DNA of 53,443 nt from an uncultured Thermomicrobia bacterium (GTDB lineage Bacteria > Chloroflexota > Chloroflexia > Thermomicrobiales > JALYUS01). The translations under genes and the position numbers were made by a program. Each line of letters starts with the position of its first letter. The first letter of the stretch is position 1. Below the pieces are notes generated by a model that was given only the letters and a program-made list of their open reading frames with translations, made no database searches and was not told the DNA's origin. Positions 45,462 to 53,443 of this stretch are shown here, piece by piece. The stretch covers positions 1 to 53,443 of the forward strand of contig CALBSO010000092.1 in assembly GCA_937968015.1 (NCBI GenBank). Reading direction: 5' to 3'.

Positions 45462-46013
45462 ATGGCAGGGGCAAACAACCAGTACGCGGCGCAGGGCGCG
45501 CCAAAGTTCGCGCTGGAGCGCGGCAAGATGTACAAGGCGAAATTCGAGACTTCGATGGGAGACTTCGAGGCGGAACTGTACAGCGACACGGCGCCGATGA
45601 CGGTCAATAGTTTCGTCTTCCTCGCGAATGAGGGTTTCTACGATGGCGTGATCTTCCATCGCGTCGTACCCGGCTTCGTCGTGCAGGGCGGCGATCCGAC
45701 GGGCACCGGCAGCGGCGGCCCCGGCTACAAGTTCGCGGACGAGGGCATTCCAAGCCACCGCGACTACGAGAAGGGGACGCTGGCGATGGCGAACAGCGGC
45801 CCCGGCACGAATGGCAGCCAGTTCTTCGTCTGCGTCGCGGACCTGCGCGGCCGCCTGCCGAAGCAGTACAACATCTTTGGCAAAGTGACTGATGGCATGG
45901 ATGTCGTGGACAGCATGGTCAAAGTGCCGCTCCTGCCCGGTGGCGACGGCGCCCGCTCCAAGCCTGCCGAGCCGATTACGATCAACAAAGTGACAGTAAC
46001 GAGTAACGAGTAA
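45462..46013 (+). CDS. cytoplasmic cyclophilin-type peptidyl-prolyl isomerase
   Basis: 183 residues, no signal peptide. The catalytic core is GVIFHRVVPGFVVQGGDPTG, followed by LAMANSGPGTNGSQFFV and YNIFGKVTDGMDVVD. It is clearly paralogous to the preceding lipoprotein cyclophilin and probably arose by tandem duplication. GGAAAGAGGTATCC precedes the ATG at 45462. The last residues and the TAA stop are within the 45995-46055 repeat. Confidence 0.95.
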   Translation: MAGANNQYAAQGAPKFALERGKMYKAKFETSMGDFEAELYSDTAPMTVNSFVFLANEGFYDGVIFHRVVPGFVVQGGDPTGTGSGGPGYKFADEGIPSHRDYEKGTLAMANSGPGTNGSQFFVCVADLRGRLPKQYNIFGKVTDGMDVVDSMVKVPLLPGGDGARSKPAEPITINKVTVTSNE

Positions 46014-46055
46014 CGAGGGGCTGCGGTCCCTTCTCGTTACTCGTTACTCGTTACT
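45995..46055. repeat. perfect 23-nt inverted arms of GTAACGA heptamers
   Basis: Left arm 45995-46017 (three GTAACGA units) and right arm 46033-46055 (its exact reverse complement) enclose 15 nt. It contains the stop of the cyclophilin and ends just before the AAGGAGGGG ribosome binding site of the next gene. Confidence 0.92.
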
Positions 46056-46073
46056 CCGCTCGAAGGAGGGGCT

Positions 46074-46697
46074 GTGCGTTTCTTGCTCGTACGGCACGGG
46101 GAGAGCACGTACAACGCGGAGGGGCGCATTCAGGGGCAGCAGGATGCGCCCCTCTCCGAGCGCGGGCGGCAGCAGGCGGAGCGGATCGGGGAGCGGTTGC
46201 GCTCCTATTCGTTCGATGCCTGCTATGCCTCTGACCTTTCCCGCGCGGCGGATACCGCCCGTGCCATTATGCGCCATCATCCCAACGTTCCCTTTGCGTT
46301 CACGACGCTCCTGCGGGAAATCAAGTTCGGCATCTTCGAGGGACGGATCATGCCCGAAATCGAGGAGATGTACCCCGAGGAGTACGGGCAGTGGATGGAG
46401 AGCCGGCGCAATTTCGTCCCGCCCGGCGCGGAGAGCGGCGACGACCTCTACGAGCGGGCAGGCGAAGCCCTTCGCTGGCTACAGGAGCGTGGGCACGACG
46501 GTACGGTGCTCGTCGTCGCGCACGGCGCGATCCTCAACGCCTTCCTCAGCCGGTTCCTTCACCTCGGTGGTGAGAGCCGCTACCGCTTCCACTTTGACAA
46601 CACCGCGCTCGCCGTCGTCGAGGACGAGCCCTTTGGCCCGCGTCTCCTCCTTGCCAACGATACTACCCACCTTGGCCCCGATGCGGCTTTCCCATAG
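46074..46697 (+). CDS. histidine phosphatase (phosphoglycerate mutase-like)
   Basis: 207 residues. LLVRHGESTYNAEGRIQGQQ carries the RHG phospho-histidine, and VVAHGAILNAFL carries the second His; a catalytic Glu lies in LLREIKFGIFEGR. This is the CobC/GpmB branch that hydrolyses small phosphoesters. A CobC-like alpha-ribazole phosphatase role cannot be excluded, but there is no cob gene nearby. The GTG at 46074 follows GGAGGGGCT. Confidence 0.93.
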   Translation: MRFLLVRHGESTYNAEGRIQGQQDAPLSERGRQQAERIGERLRSYSFDACYASDLSRAADTARAIMRHHPNVPFAFTTLLREIKFGIFEGRIMPEIEEMYPEEYGQWMESRRNFVPPGAESGDDLYERAGEALRWLQERGHDGTVLVVAHGAILNAFLSRFLHLGGESRYRFHFDNTALAVVEDEPFGPRLLLANDTTHLGPDAAFP

Positions 46698-46842
46698 GAA
46701 CAGATTGAACGACGAAGCGCACGAAGGGGAAGGAGGGCATGGCGGCTTCTGTACTTTTGTTACAATCGCGTCGTCCTGCTATTCTCCTTCGTGCTCTTCC
46801 GGACACCCGCTGCGCGGATTCGTGGGTCACGTTTTCGGGGGT
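46698..46842. repeat. intergenic region with degenerate CACGAAGG/CCTTCGTG inverted units
   Basis: GCGCACGAAGGGGAAGGAG (from ~46718) is partly mirrored by CTCCTTCGTGCTCTTCC (from ~46782). It belongs to the same family as the CTTCGTG units inside mutS. No gene was recognised here. Confidence 0.55.
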
Positions 46843-47997
46843 GTGTCATTGGAGATAGGATTTGATCTCATTGTGATCGGGCTGGGAGCGATGGGGAGCG
46901 CGACGGCGTACCATGCGGCGCGGCGCGGGCAACGGGTGCTCGGACTGGACGCGTACCCGCGCGGCCACAAGAACGGTTCCTCGCACGGCACGACGCGAAT
47001 CATCCGCGAGGCGTATTTTGAAGCGCCGGAGTATGTGCCGCTCGTGCAGCGGGCGTATACGCTCTGGCGGGAACTGGAAGCGGAGTCGGGCCGCCATCTC
47101 CTGACAATCACCGGTGGCCTGAATATAGGCGTGCCGGAGAGCGAGTTCGTCGGCGGCGCGCGGACGAGCGCCCAATTGCATCATCTCCCGTACGAGGAAC
47201 TGACGAGCACCGAAGTCGCGGCGCGCTTTCCCGGCTTTCGGTTGCCGGAGGAGATTGTCGCCATCTACGAGCCGACCGCCGGTATCCTCGACCCGGAGGC
47301 ATGCGTCTTCGCGCACCTCGATCTGGCGGCACGACATGGCGCGACAATTCGTCACAGCACTCCAGTCCGCCGCTGGTCTGTGGGCGGCGACGAGGTGCGC
47401 GTGGAGGTGGAGACTGAACAGGATGCGTACACCGCAGAGAAACTCGTCATCACCGCAGGGCCGTGGGCGAACGAACTCTTGCGCGGGGGGCCTTTAGGCA
47501 GCATCGAGTTGCCGCTCCGGGTGCAGCGGATCGTCAATGTCCATTTCGCGCCGACCATGACGGAGTTGTTCGCGCCGGAGCGTTGCCCGGTCTATCTGAT
47601 GCAGGTGACGGAGGGTGATTACTACGGCTTCCCCGCGCTTCCCGGCGAGGGCGTAAAGATCGGCAGGCACGACATCGGCGAGGTATGCACGCCGCAGACG
47701 ATCCGGCGCGATGTGGACGCCGCGGAGATTGCCATGCTCCGCGATGTGCTGGATCGCTACATGCCGGGCGCGGCGGGCAATGTGCTCAGGACGCTTACCT
47801 GCATGTACACAAACACGCCGGATCGCCATTTCATCCTCGATCGTCATCCCGCATCTGCCAATATCGTCTATGGCTGCGGCTTCTCCGGCCACGGCTTCAA
47901 ATTCGCCAGCGCGATCGGCGAGGTAATGGCCGACCTCGCCCTCGATGGCACGACGCGGCACGACATCGGCTTCCTCTCGGCGGCGCGGTTCATGTAG
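46843..47997 (+). CDS. solA: N-methyl-amino-acid oxidase (SolA / monomeric sarcosine oxidase family)
   Basis: 384 residues. The FAD dinucleotide fold is at the start (DLIVIGLGAMGSATAYHAAR), then HGTTRIIREAYFE and GPWANEL. The C-terminal YGCGFSGHGFKF holds the Cys that binds FAD covalently in this family. It oxidises N-methyl amino acids such as sarcosine or N-methyltryptophan, giving H2O2 and formaldehyde. The GTG at 46843 (VSLEIGFD) follows CGGGG; a TTG two codons later is the alternative. The symbol is a family-level assignment. Confidence 0.92.
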   Translation: MSLEIGFDLIVIGLGAMGSATAYHAARRGQRVLGLDAYPRGHKNGSSHGTTRIIREAYFEAPEYVPLVQRAYTLWRELEAESGRHLLTITGGLNIGVPESEFVGGARTSAQLHHLPYEELTSTEVAARFPGFRLPEEIVAIYEPTAGILDPEACVFAHLDLAARHGATIRHSTPVRRWSVGGDEVRVEVETEQDAYTAEKLVITAGPWANELLRGGPLGSIELPLRVQRIVNVHFAPTMTELFAPERCPVYLMQVTEGDYYGFPALPGEGVKIGRHDIGEVCTPQTIRRDVDAAEIAMLRDVLDRYMPGAAGNVLRTLTCMYTNTPDRHFILDRHPASANIVYGCGFSGHGFKFASAIGEVMADLALDGTTRHDIGFLSAARFM

Positions 47998-48058
47998 TGG
48001 GTAGATGTTTGTAGCGGCATCTCTCATGGATGTCGCCTCTTTGATGACGGAGGTAGCA

Positions 48059-48598
48059 ATGACCCATGTGAATCCCGGCCGACCGGCCGCCGATGAATAT
48101 CGTCCGTACTTCGACACATACATCAGTCTCGTACCCGATGCCGACATTGTTGACTTCCTCGACGCGCAGATCGTGGAGACCGTCGCATCCTTGGCGTCGT
48201 TCACCCCGGCACAGGCGGAGTGGCGACCCGCGCCGGAGGAGTGGAACATCAAAGAGATCATTGGGCACCTCGCCGACGCGGAACGTGTCTTCGCGTACCG
48301 TGCCTTGTGGTTCGCCCGCAATGACCCAACGCCGCTGCCGGGGATGGATCAGGAGGTCTTCATGGCAGGGGCAAACTTTGCCGACCGCACGCTCCCCGAT
48401 GTCGTTGCGGAGTTTGCGGCAGTGCGTCGCGCGACGGTGGCGCTCTTGCGGAGCCTGGATGCGGCGGCGTGGGCGCGCGGTGGGGTGGCCGATGGGAGTC
48501 CGGTCAGCGTGCGCGCGCTGGCATACACCATCGCGGGCCACACATTGCACCATGCCAAGGATTTCCCACGACACCGTGGCATGGGCGGCGGGGTTTGA
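48059..48598 (+). CDS. DinB-family protein
   Basis: 179 residues. EWNIKEIIGHLADAERVFAY holds the first metal His, and AYTIAGHTLHHAKDF the other two. This is a DinB_2 four-helix protein, divergent from the one at 21373-21858. The ATG at 48059 is chosen because GGAGGTAGCA stands immediately upstream. An upstream ATG at 48005 lacks a ribosome binding site. Confidence 0.92.
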   Translation: MTHVNPGRPAADEYRPYFDTYISLVPDADIVDFLDAQIVETVASLASFTPAQAEWRPAPEEWNIKEIIGHLADAERVFAYRALWFARNDPTPLPGMDQEVFMAGANFADRTLPDVVAEFAAVRRATVALLRSLDAAAWARGGVADGSPVSVRALAYTIAGHTLHHAKDFPRHRGMGGGV

Positions 48599-48625
48599 GG
48601 GGGTACCCTGTGCGGTCGCCGTCGT

Positions 48626-51001
48626 TCACCCGCTGGCAGGGTTGAGGTACTGCGAAAGCATGAAGCCGGACTTGTCCCCGATCTGGACGGGATACCATGT
48701 GCCGTCGTCGCCATCCACTGCGGGGCCAGTGACGAGCACGTCTGTCCCCTCCGCGACGCTCGTAATGATCTTCCCGGTCGTCATACTCGGCGCGTCCCGC
48801 ACATTGACACTGTCGCCGCCCGCATTCGCCACGATGTATTTCCGCGTTGTCGGTGCGGGAGCGGATGACGCCGGCGCCGTGCCGGGCGTTGGTGATGCTG
48901 TAGGTGGCGATGGCTGCGACGAGTATGTGTACGCACCGGGAAGGGCAAATCGGATACCGCCGGTGACGATCTCGACATCCACCGCGCCCGCCGCGTGCGC
49001 GGGCGAGACGGCCGTGATCGTCGTATGGTCGAGGACTTGCACATTCGTCGCGGGGAGGCCGCCAAAGGAGACGGTCGTGCCGTTCTGGAAGTTCGTGCCG
49101 GTGAATGTCACCGTCGCCCCGCCCGTCACCGGGCCAGTCGTCGGGAGCGTGCCGGTGATATGCGGCAGGCTGTTCAGTACGGCGTCGCTGAATGCGAATG
49201 CATCGAAGGTGCCGACGCCGGTTGCCAGGTCATACCCCACCGTCGCGGGATAGTGCGGATCGGTGGTGCTGTCGCACGACGCATCGAAGCAGTTATGCCC
49301 CGTCGTGATGTCGTGGAAGAGACTGGCATTGCTGTTGAAAAGCCGATAAATGATTGGGTTGGCGAAGCCGAGGCGCGGGTAGCCCGCCGTGAGGAGGTGC
49401 TGGTTGGTCAGCGTCGCGGCGGCGGCCCACATCGGCGCGGCGACGCTCGTCCCGCCCGTCGCCATGAAGCAGGTCGGGATGGCGGTTCCGGTGGCACGCA
49501 GGCAACCTTGTGGGTCCGTCGAGTAGATGATGTAGCCGCTCTTCGGATCGGCGTTCGCGGCGACATCGGGCACCTGCCGCTTGCCGTTGCTGTAGGAATT
49601 CGCGACGCCTGGCCCGGTTTGATAGTCCTGCATCGGCCAAACGCTGCTCAGGCCACCGCCGCCTGCCCCTGTGCCCACGCCGAAACCATTCCAGACGGTC
49701 TCGCTCGTGTAGACGTTCGTCGCCGGGTCAATCGTCAGCTTGGTGCCGCCGACGCCGGTGACGTATGGCTGGCTGGCCGGGTCATCCACGGCGAGTGTGT
49801 TCGCGTTCGGCGTGTGATGAAGGAGGCAATCGCGCGATCCGCTATCGCCTGAGGCAGCGAAGACGCTCTGCCCCTGCGCCGCCATCTGCTCGAAGATCGT
49901 GTTCTCCGGCATCAGGAAGGTATTGACGTTCCGGTTTTGCTCGCAGCCGCCGAAACTGATGCTGACGACCGAGGCGAGATTGTCATTTGCCATCGTCTGC
50001 AAGGAGTCAATGATCGAGGAGATCCGGTAGTCGGATTCGTAGACGAGCAGTTGCTGGAGTTTCGGCAACATGCCGAGGTAGACATCAATATCGAGTTCGA
50101 CTTCTTCCTCGAAGACACCGGGATGCGTGCCACCATCCACCGGCACGCGCGTCACCGGGACGTTCGTGCCGAAGCAGCCCTGGTAGGCGGCGACGTTGGC
50201 GTCCTTGAAGTCATCCACTTCCATCAGGCCGATGATCTGCCCCTGCCCCTGCTCGCCGCGCTGCGTGAAGGGCGTGAAGTTATACGCCATCTGGAGTTGG
50301 TTCGGGGTGTACGCGCCGAAGGTGGAGGCGACGCTCCGCGCGGCGTCGCAACCCGTCGCGCCGGTCATCGGTGCGACGGGCGCGCTGCCTTCTTCGGGCG
50401 CGGGCGCGGCGACCATGTGTGTCTTCGGTGGGGTGATGATGTTGTCCAGCCCGGCGATTGCCTGAATATTCGCGCTCACATTCGGCGGCAGCGTGGGGGC
50501 GACATCGGCGGCGGCAGAGATAGTGCCTGAGCCGTCCTGGTAATCCGAGATAGTCACCTTGAACGCGGTCTGGACCTGATCCACCGTGCCGGTCGCGTTG
50601 ATGATCGAGCCAATACCGCGATCGGTGACGGACAATTTCGCGCTCTTGAGGAAGTCTCCCACCGCCTGCCGTCCGCCGCTGATGAACCGCTTCGAGAAGT
50701 CGGCGGGCGAGAGGTAGTGGTGGAACTGCGGCGAGGCTGGGTCGTAGAGGTCATGCAGGAAGGTGTCGAGCGCGTGCTGATCCTGCACCTTGAGGGAGAT
50801 GGCAAGGGTCATCGCCTGCTGCGGGTCGGTCGGCCCGATACGCACTCCTGCTGGCCCGGAGAAGGATTGTGCCCCTTGTTGCCCCGGCGCGCCAACCGGT
50901 GGCGGCGCGGCGAAGGTGGTGAGCGGCGCGCAGCAGAGGCTCGCGATCAACAGACTCGTCACGCGGATCCCGGCCCGGTGGCCGTGCGGCAGCAGATTCA
51001 T
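48626..51001 (-). CDS. secreted S53 (sedolisin/kumamolisin-like) peptidase with IPT/TIG and SH3b domains
   Basis: 791 residues. Domain order is: signal peptide (~12-30), pro-kumamolisin activation domain (LHDLYDPASPQFHHYLSPAD), then the S53 catalytic domain. Catalytic residues are Glu/Asp in EEEVELDID, Asp in AASGDSGSR and Ser in TGGTSVAAPMWAAA; the calcium site is HDITTGHN. An IPT/TIG domain follows (GPVTGGATVTFTGTNF), then a Pro/Ala/Thr linker and a C-terminal SH3b-like domain (VNVRDAPSMTTGKI to SQYLNP). S53 enzymes are acid-active secreted serine peptidases. The ATG at 51001 follows GGGAAAGATC; the longer frame has no better start. Confidence 0.96.
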   Translation of the reverse strand: MNLLPHGHRAGIRVTSLLIASLCCAPLTTFAAPPPVGAPGQQGAQSFSGPAGVRIGPTDPQQAMTLAISLKVQDQHALDTFLHDLYDPASPQFHHYLSPADFSKRFISGGRQAVGDFLKSAKLSVTDRGIGSIINATGTVDQVQTAFKVTISDYQDGSGTISAAADVAPTLPPNVSANIQAIAGLDNIITPPKTHMVAAPAPEEGSAPVAPMTGATGCDAARSVASTFGAYTPNQLQMAYNFTPFTQRGEQGQGQIIGLMEVDDFKDANVAAYQGCFGTNVPVTRVPVDGGTHPGVFEEEVELDIDVYLGMLPKLQQLLVYESDYRISSIIDSLQTMANDNLASVVSISFGGCEQNRNVNTFLMPENTIFEQMAAQGQSVFAASGDSGSRDCLLHHTPNANTLAVDDPASQPYVTGVGGTKLTIDPATNVYTSETVWNGFGVGTGAGGGGLSSVWPMQDYQTGPGVANSYSNGKRQVPDVAANADPKSGYIIYSTDPQGCLRATGTAIPTCFMATGGTSVAAPMWAAAATLTNQHLLTAGYPRLGFANPIIYRLFNSNASLFHDITTGHNCFDASCDSTTDPHYPATVGYDLATGVGTFDAFAFSDAVLNSLPHITGTLPTTGPVTGGATVTFTGTNFQNGTTVSFGGLPATNVQVLDHTTITAVSPAHAAGAVDVEIVTGGIRFALPGAYTYSSQPSPPTASPTPGTAPASSAPAPTTRKYIVANAGGDSVNVRDAPSMTTGKIITSVAEGTDVLVTGPAVDGDDGTWYPVQIGDKSGFMLSQYLNPASG

Positions 51002-51199
51002 CAGTGATCTTTCCCCCCACACCGCAGACTGTTCGCGCGGGCATTCTATCATCGGCGATGTATTATGTCACGTCGTGTCGGCGATGAAACCGGCGGGCGG
51101 TTTGTGGCGTCTTATGGAGCGACCTGATGGTCGGCATGCCACCGCGCACAACGGTGACAAACTTTTTACATCGGGTAGATTTTCTTGGTGAACTGCGTG

Positions 51200-51205
51200 T
51201 ATACT
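51200..51205 (+). promoter_or_regulatory. putative -10 element of the 51256 gene
   Basis: GCGTGTATACTGATGG places TATACT 50 nt before the start codon. No clear -35 is seen. Confidence 0.4.
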
Positions 51206-51255
51206 GATGGGTGCAAAGGTGGAGTTTGCGCGGAATTTCGTTACAGGAGGTTCAC

Positions 51256-52230
51256 ATGGACATGGCAAGTTCGAAGAGCTACTCGGCAGTGGCGCCAGCG
51301 TCCCTGACGCGTACGGTGGTGCGCTGGGCGGTCCTTGGGGCGGCGGGCGTGATCGCGCTCTTTCTCGCGTTGAGCCACAGCATGGCCGCGAGCGCGGCAG
51401 CGCCCCCCAACTGCGTCCGCATCAACTTCACGACCTGCGTCGTAGACGGTACGGCGTACCTCATCACGGATGCTGGCACGACGAATGTTGGCACGACGTA
51501 TATCCCTGCCCCCGCCCCCACGAATTCCGGCTACCCGCCCAACACGGTGATCGTACCCCCGTACTTCGATAACATCTACGGATGGGTCGAGGTCGTGACC
51601 GACAGTAACGGCGTGCTGATTGATGTCAATCCCTTCACGGGGCAGCGCATCTTCCCGTTCACCACCGGTTTCGTGGGCGGTTTCATCCCCAACTTTGTGC
51701 TGGGGAATGTGACGAACGTGCCATTTCTCACTGCCAACATCTGTGGTCAGTTTGGCTGCCCCGGTGCGTTCAACACCTTCAACCGGTGCAACTTCAACGT
51801 CAACTGCGGCACGCTCCCGGCGGGCGCGGTCTACGTTGGTAACGGCACGTACTTCTACAATGACAACAACGCGTGCCGTGGTGATGGCCGGGCGGCGTTC
51901 GTTGTTGGCAGAGGCTACTACTGCCGGAACGGTGATCCGCTGTTCGGCGGCGCCGGCAATGTCTTCTTTCGCCCCTTTGAGGTGAGCCAACCGGCGACCG
52001 CTCCCGTCGCGGCTCCGGTGACGGCGGCTCCTGTTGTGACAACCACCACCACGACGGTCGCCGCTCCGGCAGTCGTCGAACAGCCCCCGGTAGTCGCAGC
52101 CCCGGCCAACACGGTGACGGCGCTCACTGCGCCGCAGACTCAGGCGCCGGGCGGCGGTAACACGCATATCCTGAGCGCTCCGGATCTGCCCGCGCCGTCG
52201 GCCCCGTTCAACCGGGACGACAAGGGATAA
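51256..52230 (+). CDS. exported Cys-containing orphan protein
   Basis: 324 residues. One N-terminal hydrophobic segment (VLGAAGVIALFLALSHS, ~27-44) followed by AASAAAPPN suggests a signal peptide with cleavage near SAAA. The mature part contains spaced Cys (NCVRINFTTCVV, NICGQFGC, RCNFNVNCG, ACRG and YYCR), many Asn/Thr/Gly, and a C-terminal Ala/Pro/Thr/Val-rich tail. I recognise no family. It is likely a secreted or surface structural protein with disulfides. A strong ACAGGAGG precedes the ATG. Confidence 0.8.
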   Translation: MDMASSKSYSAVAPASLTRTVVRWAVLGAAGVIALFLALSHSMAASAAAPPNCVRINFTTCVVDGTAYLITDAGTTNVGTTYIPAPAPTNSGYPPNTVIVPPYFDNIYGWVEVVTDSNGVLIDVNPFTGQRIFPFTTGFVGGFIPNFVLGNVTNVPFLTANICGQFGCPGAFNTFNRCNFNVNCGTLPAGAVYVGNGTYFYNDNNACRGDGRAAFVVGRGYYCRNGDPLFGGAGNVFFRPFEVSQPATAPVAAPVTAAPVVTTTTTTVAAPAVVEQPPVVAAPANTVTALTAPQTQAPGGGNTHILSAPDLPAPSAPFNRDDKG

Positions 52231-52270
52231 GCTCCGCGTTGCATCTCCCATGCACTGACCAGTAGACACG

Positions 52271-52303
52271 AAACCCCGCTCCAGCCTCTATGGAGCGGGG
52301 TTT
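52271..52303. terminator. bidirectional terminator
   Basis: AAACCCCGCTCCA (52271-52283) and TGGAGCGGGGTTT (52291-52303) are perfect 13-bp arms with a 7-nt loop, ending in TTTTC on the plus strand. It separates the convergent orphan and redoxin genes. Confidence 0.92.
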
Positions 52304-52316
52304 TCTTCTGCGGATG

Positions 52317-53270
52317 CTACACAAATGGCTGGAAGGTCATCGGCAGCGTGAAGGTGAGCCGTGCCGGGAGGAAGCATTCGTCCGTCGTGCATGCCTGATA
52401 ACGCAGGGTCGCGGTGATCGTCACGTCCTCGCGTTGTTCGGTGAAGATGAGGGCGGTCGTCAGGGTGATCGTCCCGTCATACACCGACAATTCCTCGTCG
52501 AGCCAGTCGGTATGAAGGGTGCGCGGCGGTGGATAGCGCACCGGCTCAACTACCACCGTCTCCGGTGCGTCAATCTCCAACGTGATTGGGATGTATCCAT
52601 CGGGTAGCGGCTGCCCGTAGATGTGGGTACCGGGCGCGGTCTGGATCGTCATACGCAGCCCGATCCGTTCCCCACGCACGAAGGCGCCGGTATCGAGCGA
52701 TGCCACGGCAACAATCGCGTCGCTTTCCTGACGATCGCGCGGCCCGTTGCCCGCGACGGTGAGGGCGAAGTGCTCGCGCAGACTCGTCGTGGCGGCGTTG
52801 CGCATCCGGTGGCCGTCGTGGAAAACTTTATCCGCCACGCGGCCATCCGCGCCGATGAAATAGGTGCCGGGGTAGGGGATGCCATAGTGATCGTTCGTCG
52901 GTTCAACGGTTGTGTTGAGGATGCCGAGCGCCGTGATGAAGCGGCTCCCCTCATCGGCGAGCAGTGGGTAGGTGATGCCGCGCGCATCGGCGAAGGCGGC
53001 GAGCGTCTCCTCGGAGTCATAACTGAGGGCGAAGGGGACGATGCCATTCGCTTCAAGCGTCGGCAGGTTCGCCTGCAACTCCACGAGTTGCGCTTTGCAG
53101 AACGGTCACCACGACGCGCTGCGATGTACAACGATCATCGCGCGCTTGCCGCCCCGTGCGGCGGCGAAGTGGACCGGCCGGCCGTGCTGGTCAGGCAGCG
53201 TGAAGTCGGGGAAGAGGTCGCCAATCGCGGGGCCGGTCGGAAACGTTGGTGACATTGGTGTGCGTATCAC
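52317..53270 (-). CDS. selenocysteine-containing AhpC/TSA-type redoxin fused to a DsbD-alpha-like domain
   Basis: A 317-codon frame interrupted by one in-frame TGA (53106-53108, residue 55). Before it stands GDLFPDFTLPDQHGRPV and VVHRSASW; after it PFCKAQLVELQANLPTLEA. Together they read W-U-P-F-C, where the AhpC/TSA family has WCPxC. A hairpin with 7-bp arms begins 18 nt after the U of UGA (53075-53091). After the thioredoxin fold (~1-165) comes a DsbD N-terminal-like beta domain (~170-317) with RYQACTTDECFLPA. No signal peptide was seen. The GTG at 53270 follows GAGGAGAGG; an ATG at 53255 is the alternative. If UGA is not recoded, the gene would be split or broken. Confidence 0.82.
53075..53091 (-). 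promoter_or_regulatory. SECIS-like hairpin after the UGA codon
   Basis: On the minus strand GCAACTC GTG GAGTTGC forms 7 bp with a GTG apical loop centred ~26 nt after UGA. Bacterial SECIS elements have an apical loop 16-37 nt downstream of UGA with a G among its first bases, which fits. Confidence 0.7.
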
Positions 53271-53443
53271 GATACATCCTCTCCTCTGGTTGAAATACCC
53301 AGTAGGAGGAAACGCGATGTGCAACGCGCTATTCCTTATCTCCTTTCGGCGGGCTTCAGCCTGTGATCCCTATCGCGGGGATTCATTCCAGACTTAGCCA
53401 ACACTTACCCCGCATCCGTTTGCACTTGGCGTGGCAAACGAAT
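53271..53443. other. window end, no gene recognised
   Basis: The 173 bases upstream of the redoxin gene contain its ribosome binding site region and no recognisable coding sequence. A direct continuation outside the window may hold the promoter. Confidence 0.4.

Noticed and set aside
45995..46055. CRISPR-like array
   Set aside because: Units are 7 nt in perfect tandem without spacers, and the arms mirror each other; no cas genes are present.
53084..53324. Redoxin region as two separate genes or a nonsense-mutated pseudogene
   Set aside because: Both parts share one frame, the TGA replaces exactly the first Cys of the WCxxC motif, and a SECIS-like hairpin follows; flanking coding sequence is intact.

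Overview
The window is GC-rich (roughly 60-65% by eye, not counted) and densely coded on both strands. It looks like a chromosome segment of a free-living aerobic bacterium, most likely a Chloroflexota member. That assignment is an inference from gene content: split LplA/LplB lipoate ligase, EcfT-A-A' fusion, sigma/anti-sigma/CHAT/subtilase cluster, MutS-MutL with no MutH, abundant S53/S8 peptidases and many interspersed palindromes. No rRNA or tRNA gene was found. Armatimonadota and related phyla share some of these traits and are not excluded.

Layout. 1-260: remnant of an ISAs1-type transposase. 451-9375 (-): five-gene cell-envelope operon (two VWA/BatA-like proteins, a DUF58 protein, a Q/N-rich membrane protein, an inactive peptidase-MA-like protein); no MoxR ATPase is present. 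9875-15341 (-): an unknown P-loop-less DnaC-like protein, aldo/keto reductase, octopine-dehydrogenase-type enzyme, M20 dipeptidase and the two-subunit lipoate ligase. 15442-21282 (-): a cobalamin-riboswitch-led operon with an exported alpha-barrel protein, an exported and anchored transcobalamin-C-like (DUF4430) protein, an EcfT-EcfA-EcfA' fusion and an ECF S component. I read this as a bacterial split version of animal intrinsic factor/transcobalamin feeding a vitamin B12 importer. 21373-25969: DinB, two HAD phosphatases, an Ldh2 dehydrogenase and a SelA-like PLP enzyme.

26100-35491: a membrane Ser/Thr kinase with an SH3b domain, small unknown proteins and a LuxR-type regulator, followed by a tight plus-strand cluster: sigma-70-like factor, zinc-binding anti-sigma-like protein, TPR-CHAT (caspase-like) protease, cytoplasmic subtilase and a 69-aa peptide. 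This is a candidate stress or conflict-response two-protease system. 35519-40073 (-): mutS-mutL. 40240-48598: HpcH/HpaI aldolase, MBL fragment, pRiA4b ORF3-like protein, QueF plus VUT transporter (preQ0 salvage), a 19-aa lysine-rich protein, HD protein, two cyclophilins, histidine phosphatase, SolA-type oxidase and DinB. 48626-53270: S53 peptidase, an exported orphan, and a redoxin-DsbD-alpha fusion in which an in-frame UGA occupies the first position of a WCxxC-type motif and is followed by a SECIS-like hairpin, so probably a selenoprotein.

A pervasive theme is several families of short palindromic or heptamer repeats. They sit between genes and also inside coding frames (S component, MutS, MutL, LplA, DUF58, DUF4430), where they are translated as linkers or N-terminal tails, or supply stop codons and ribosome binding sites.
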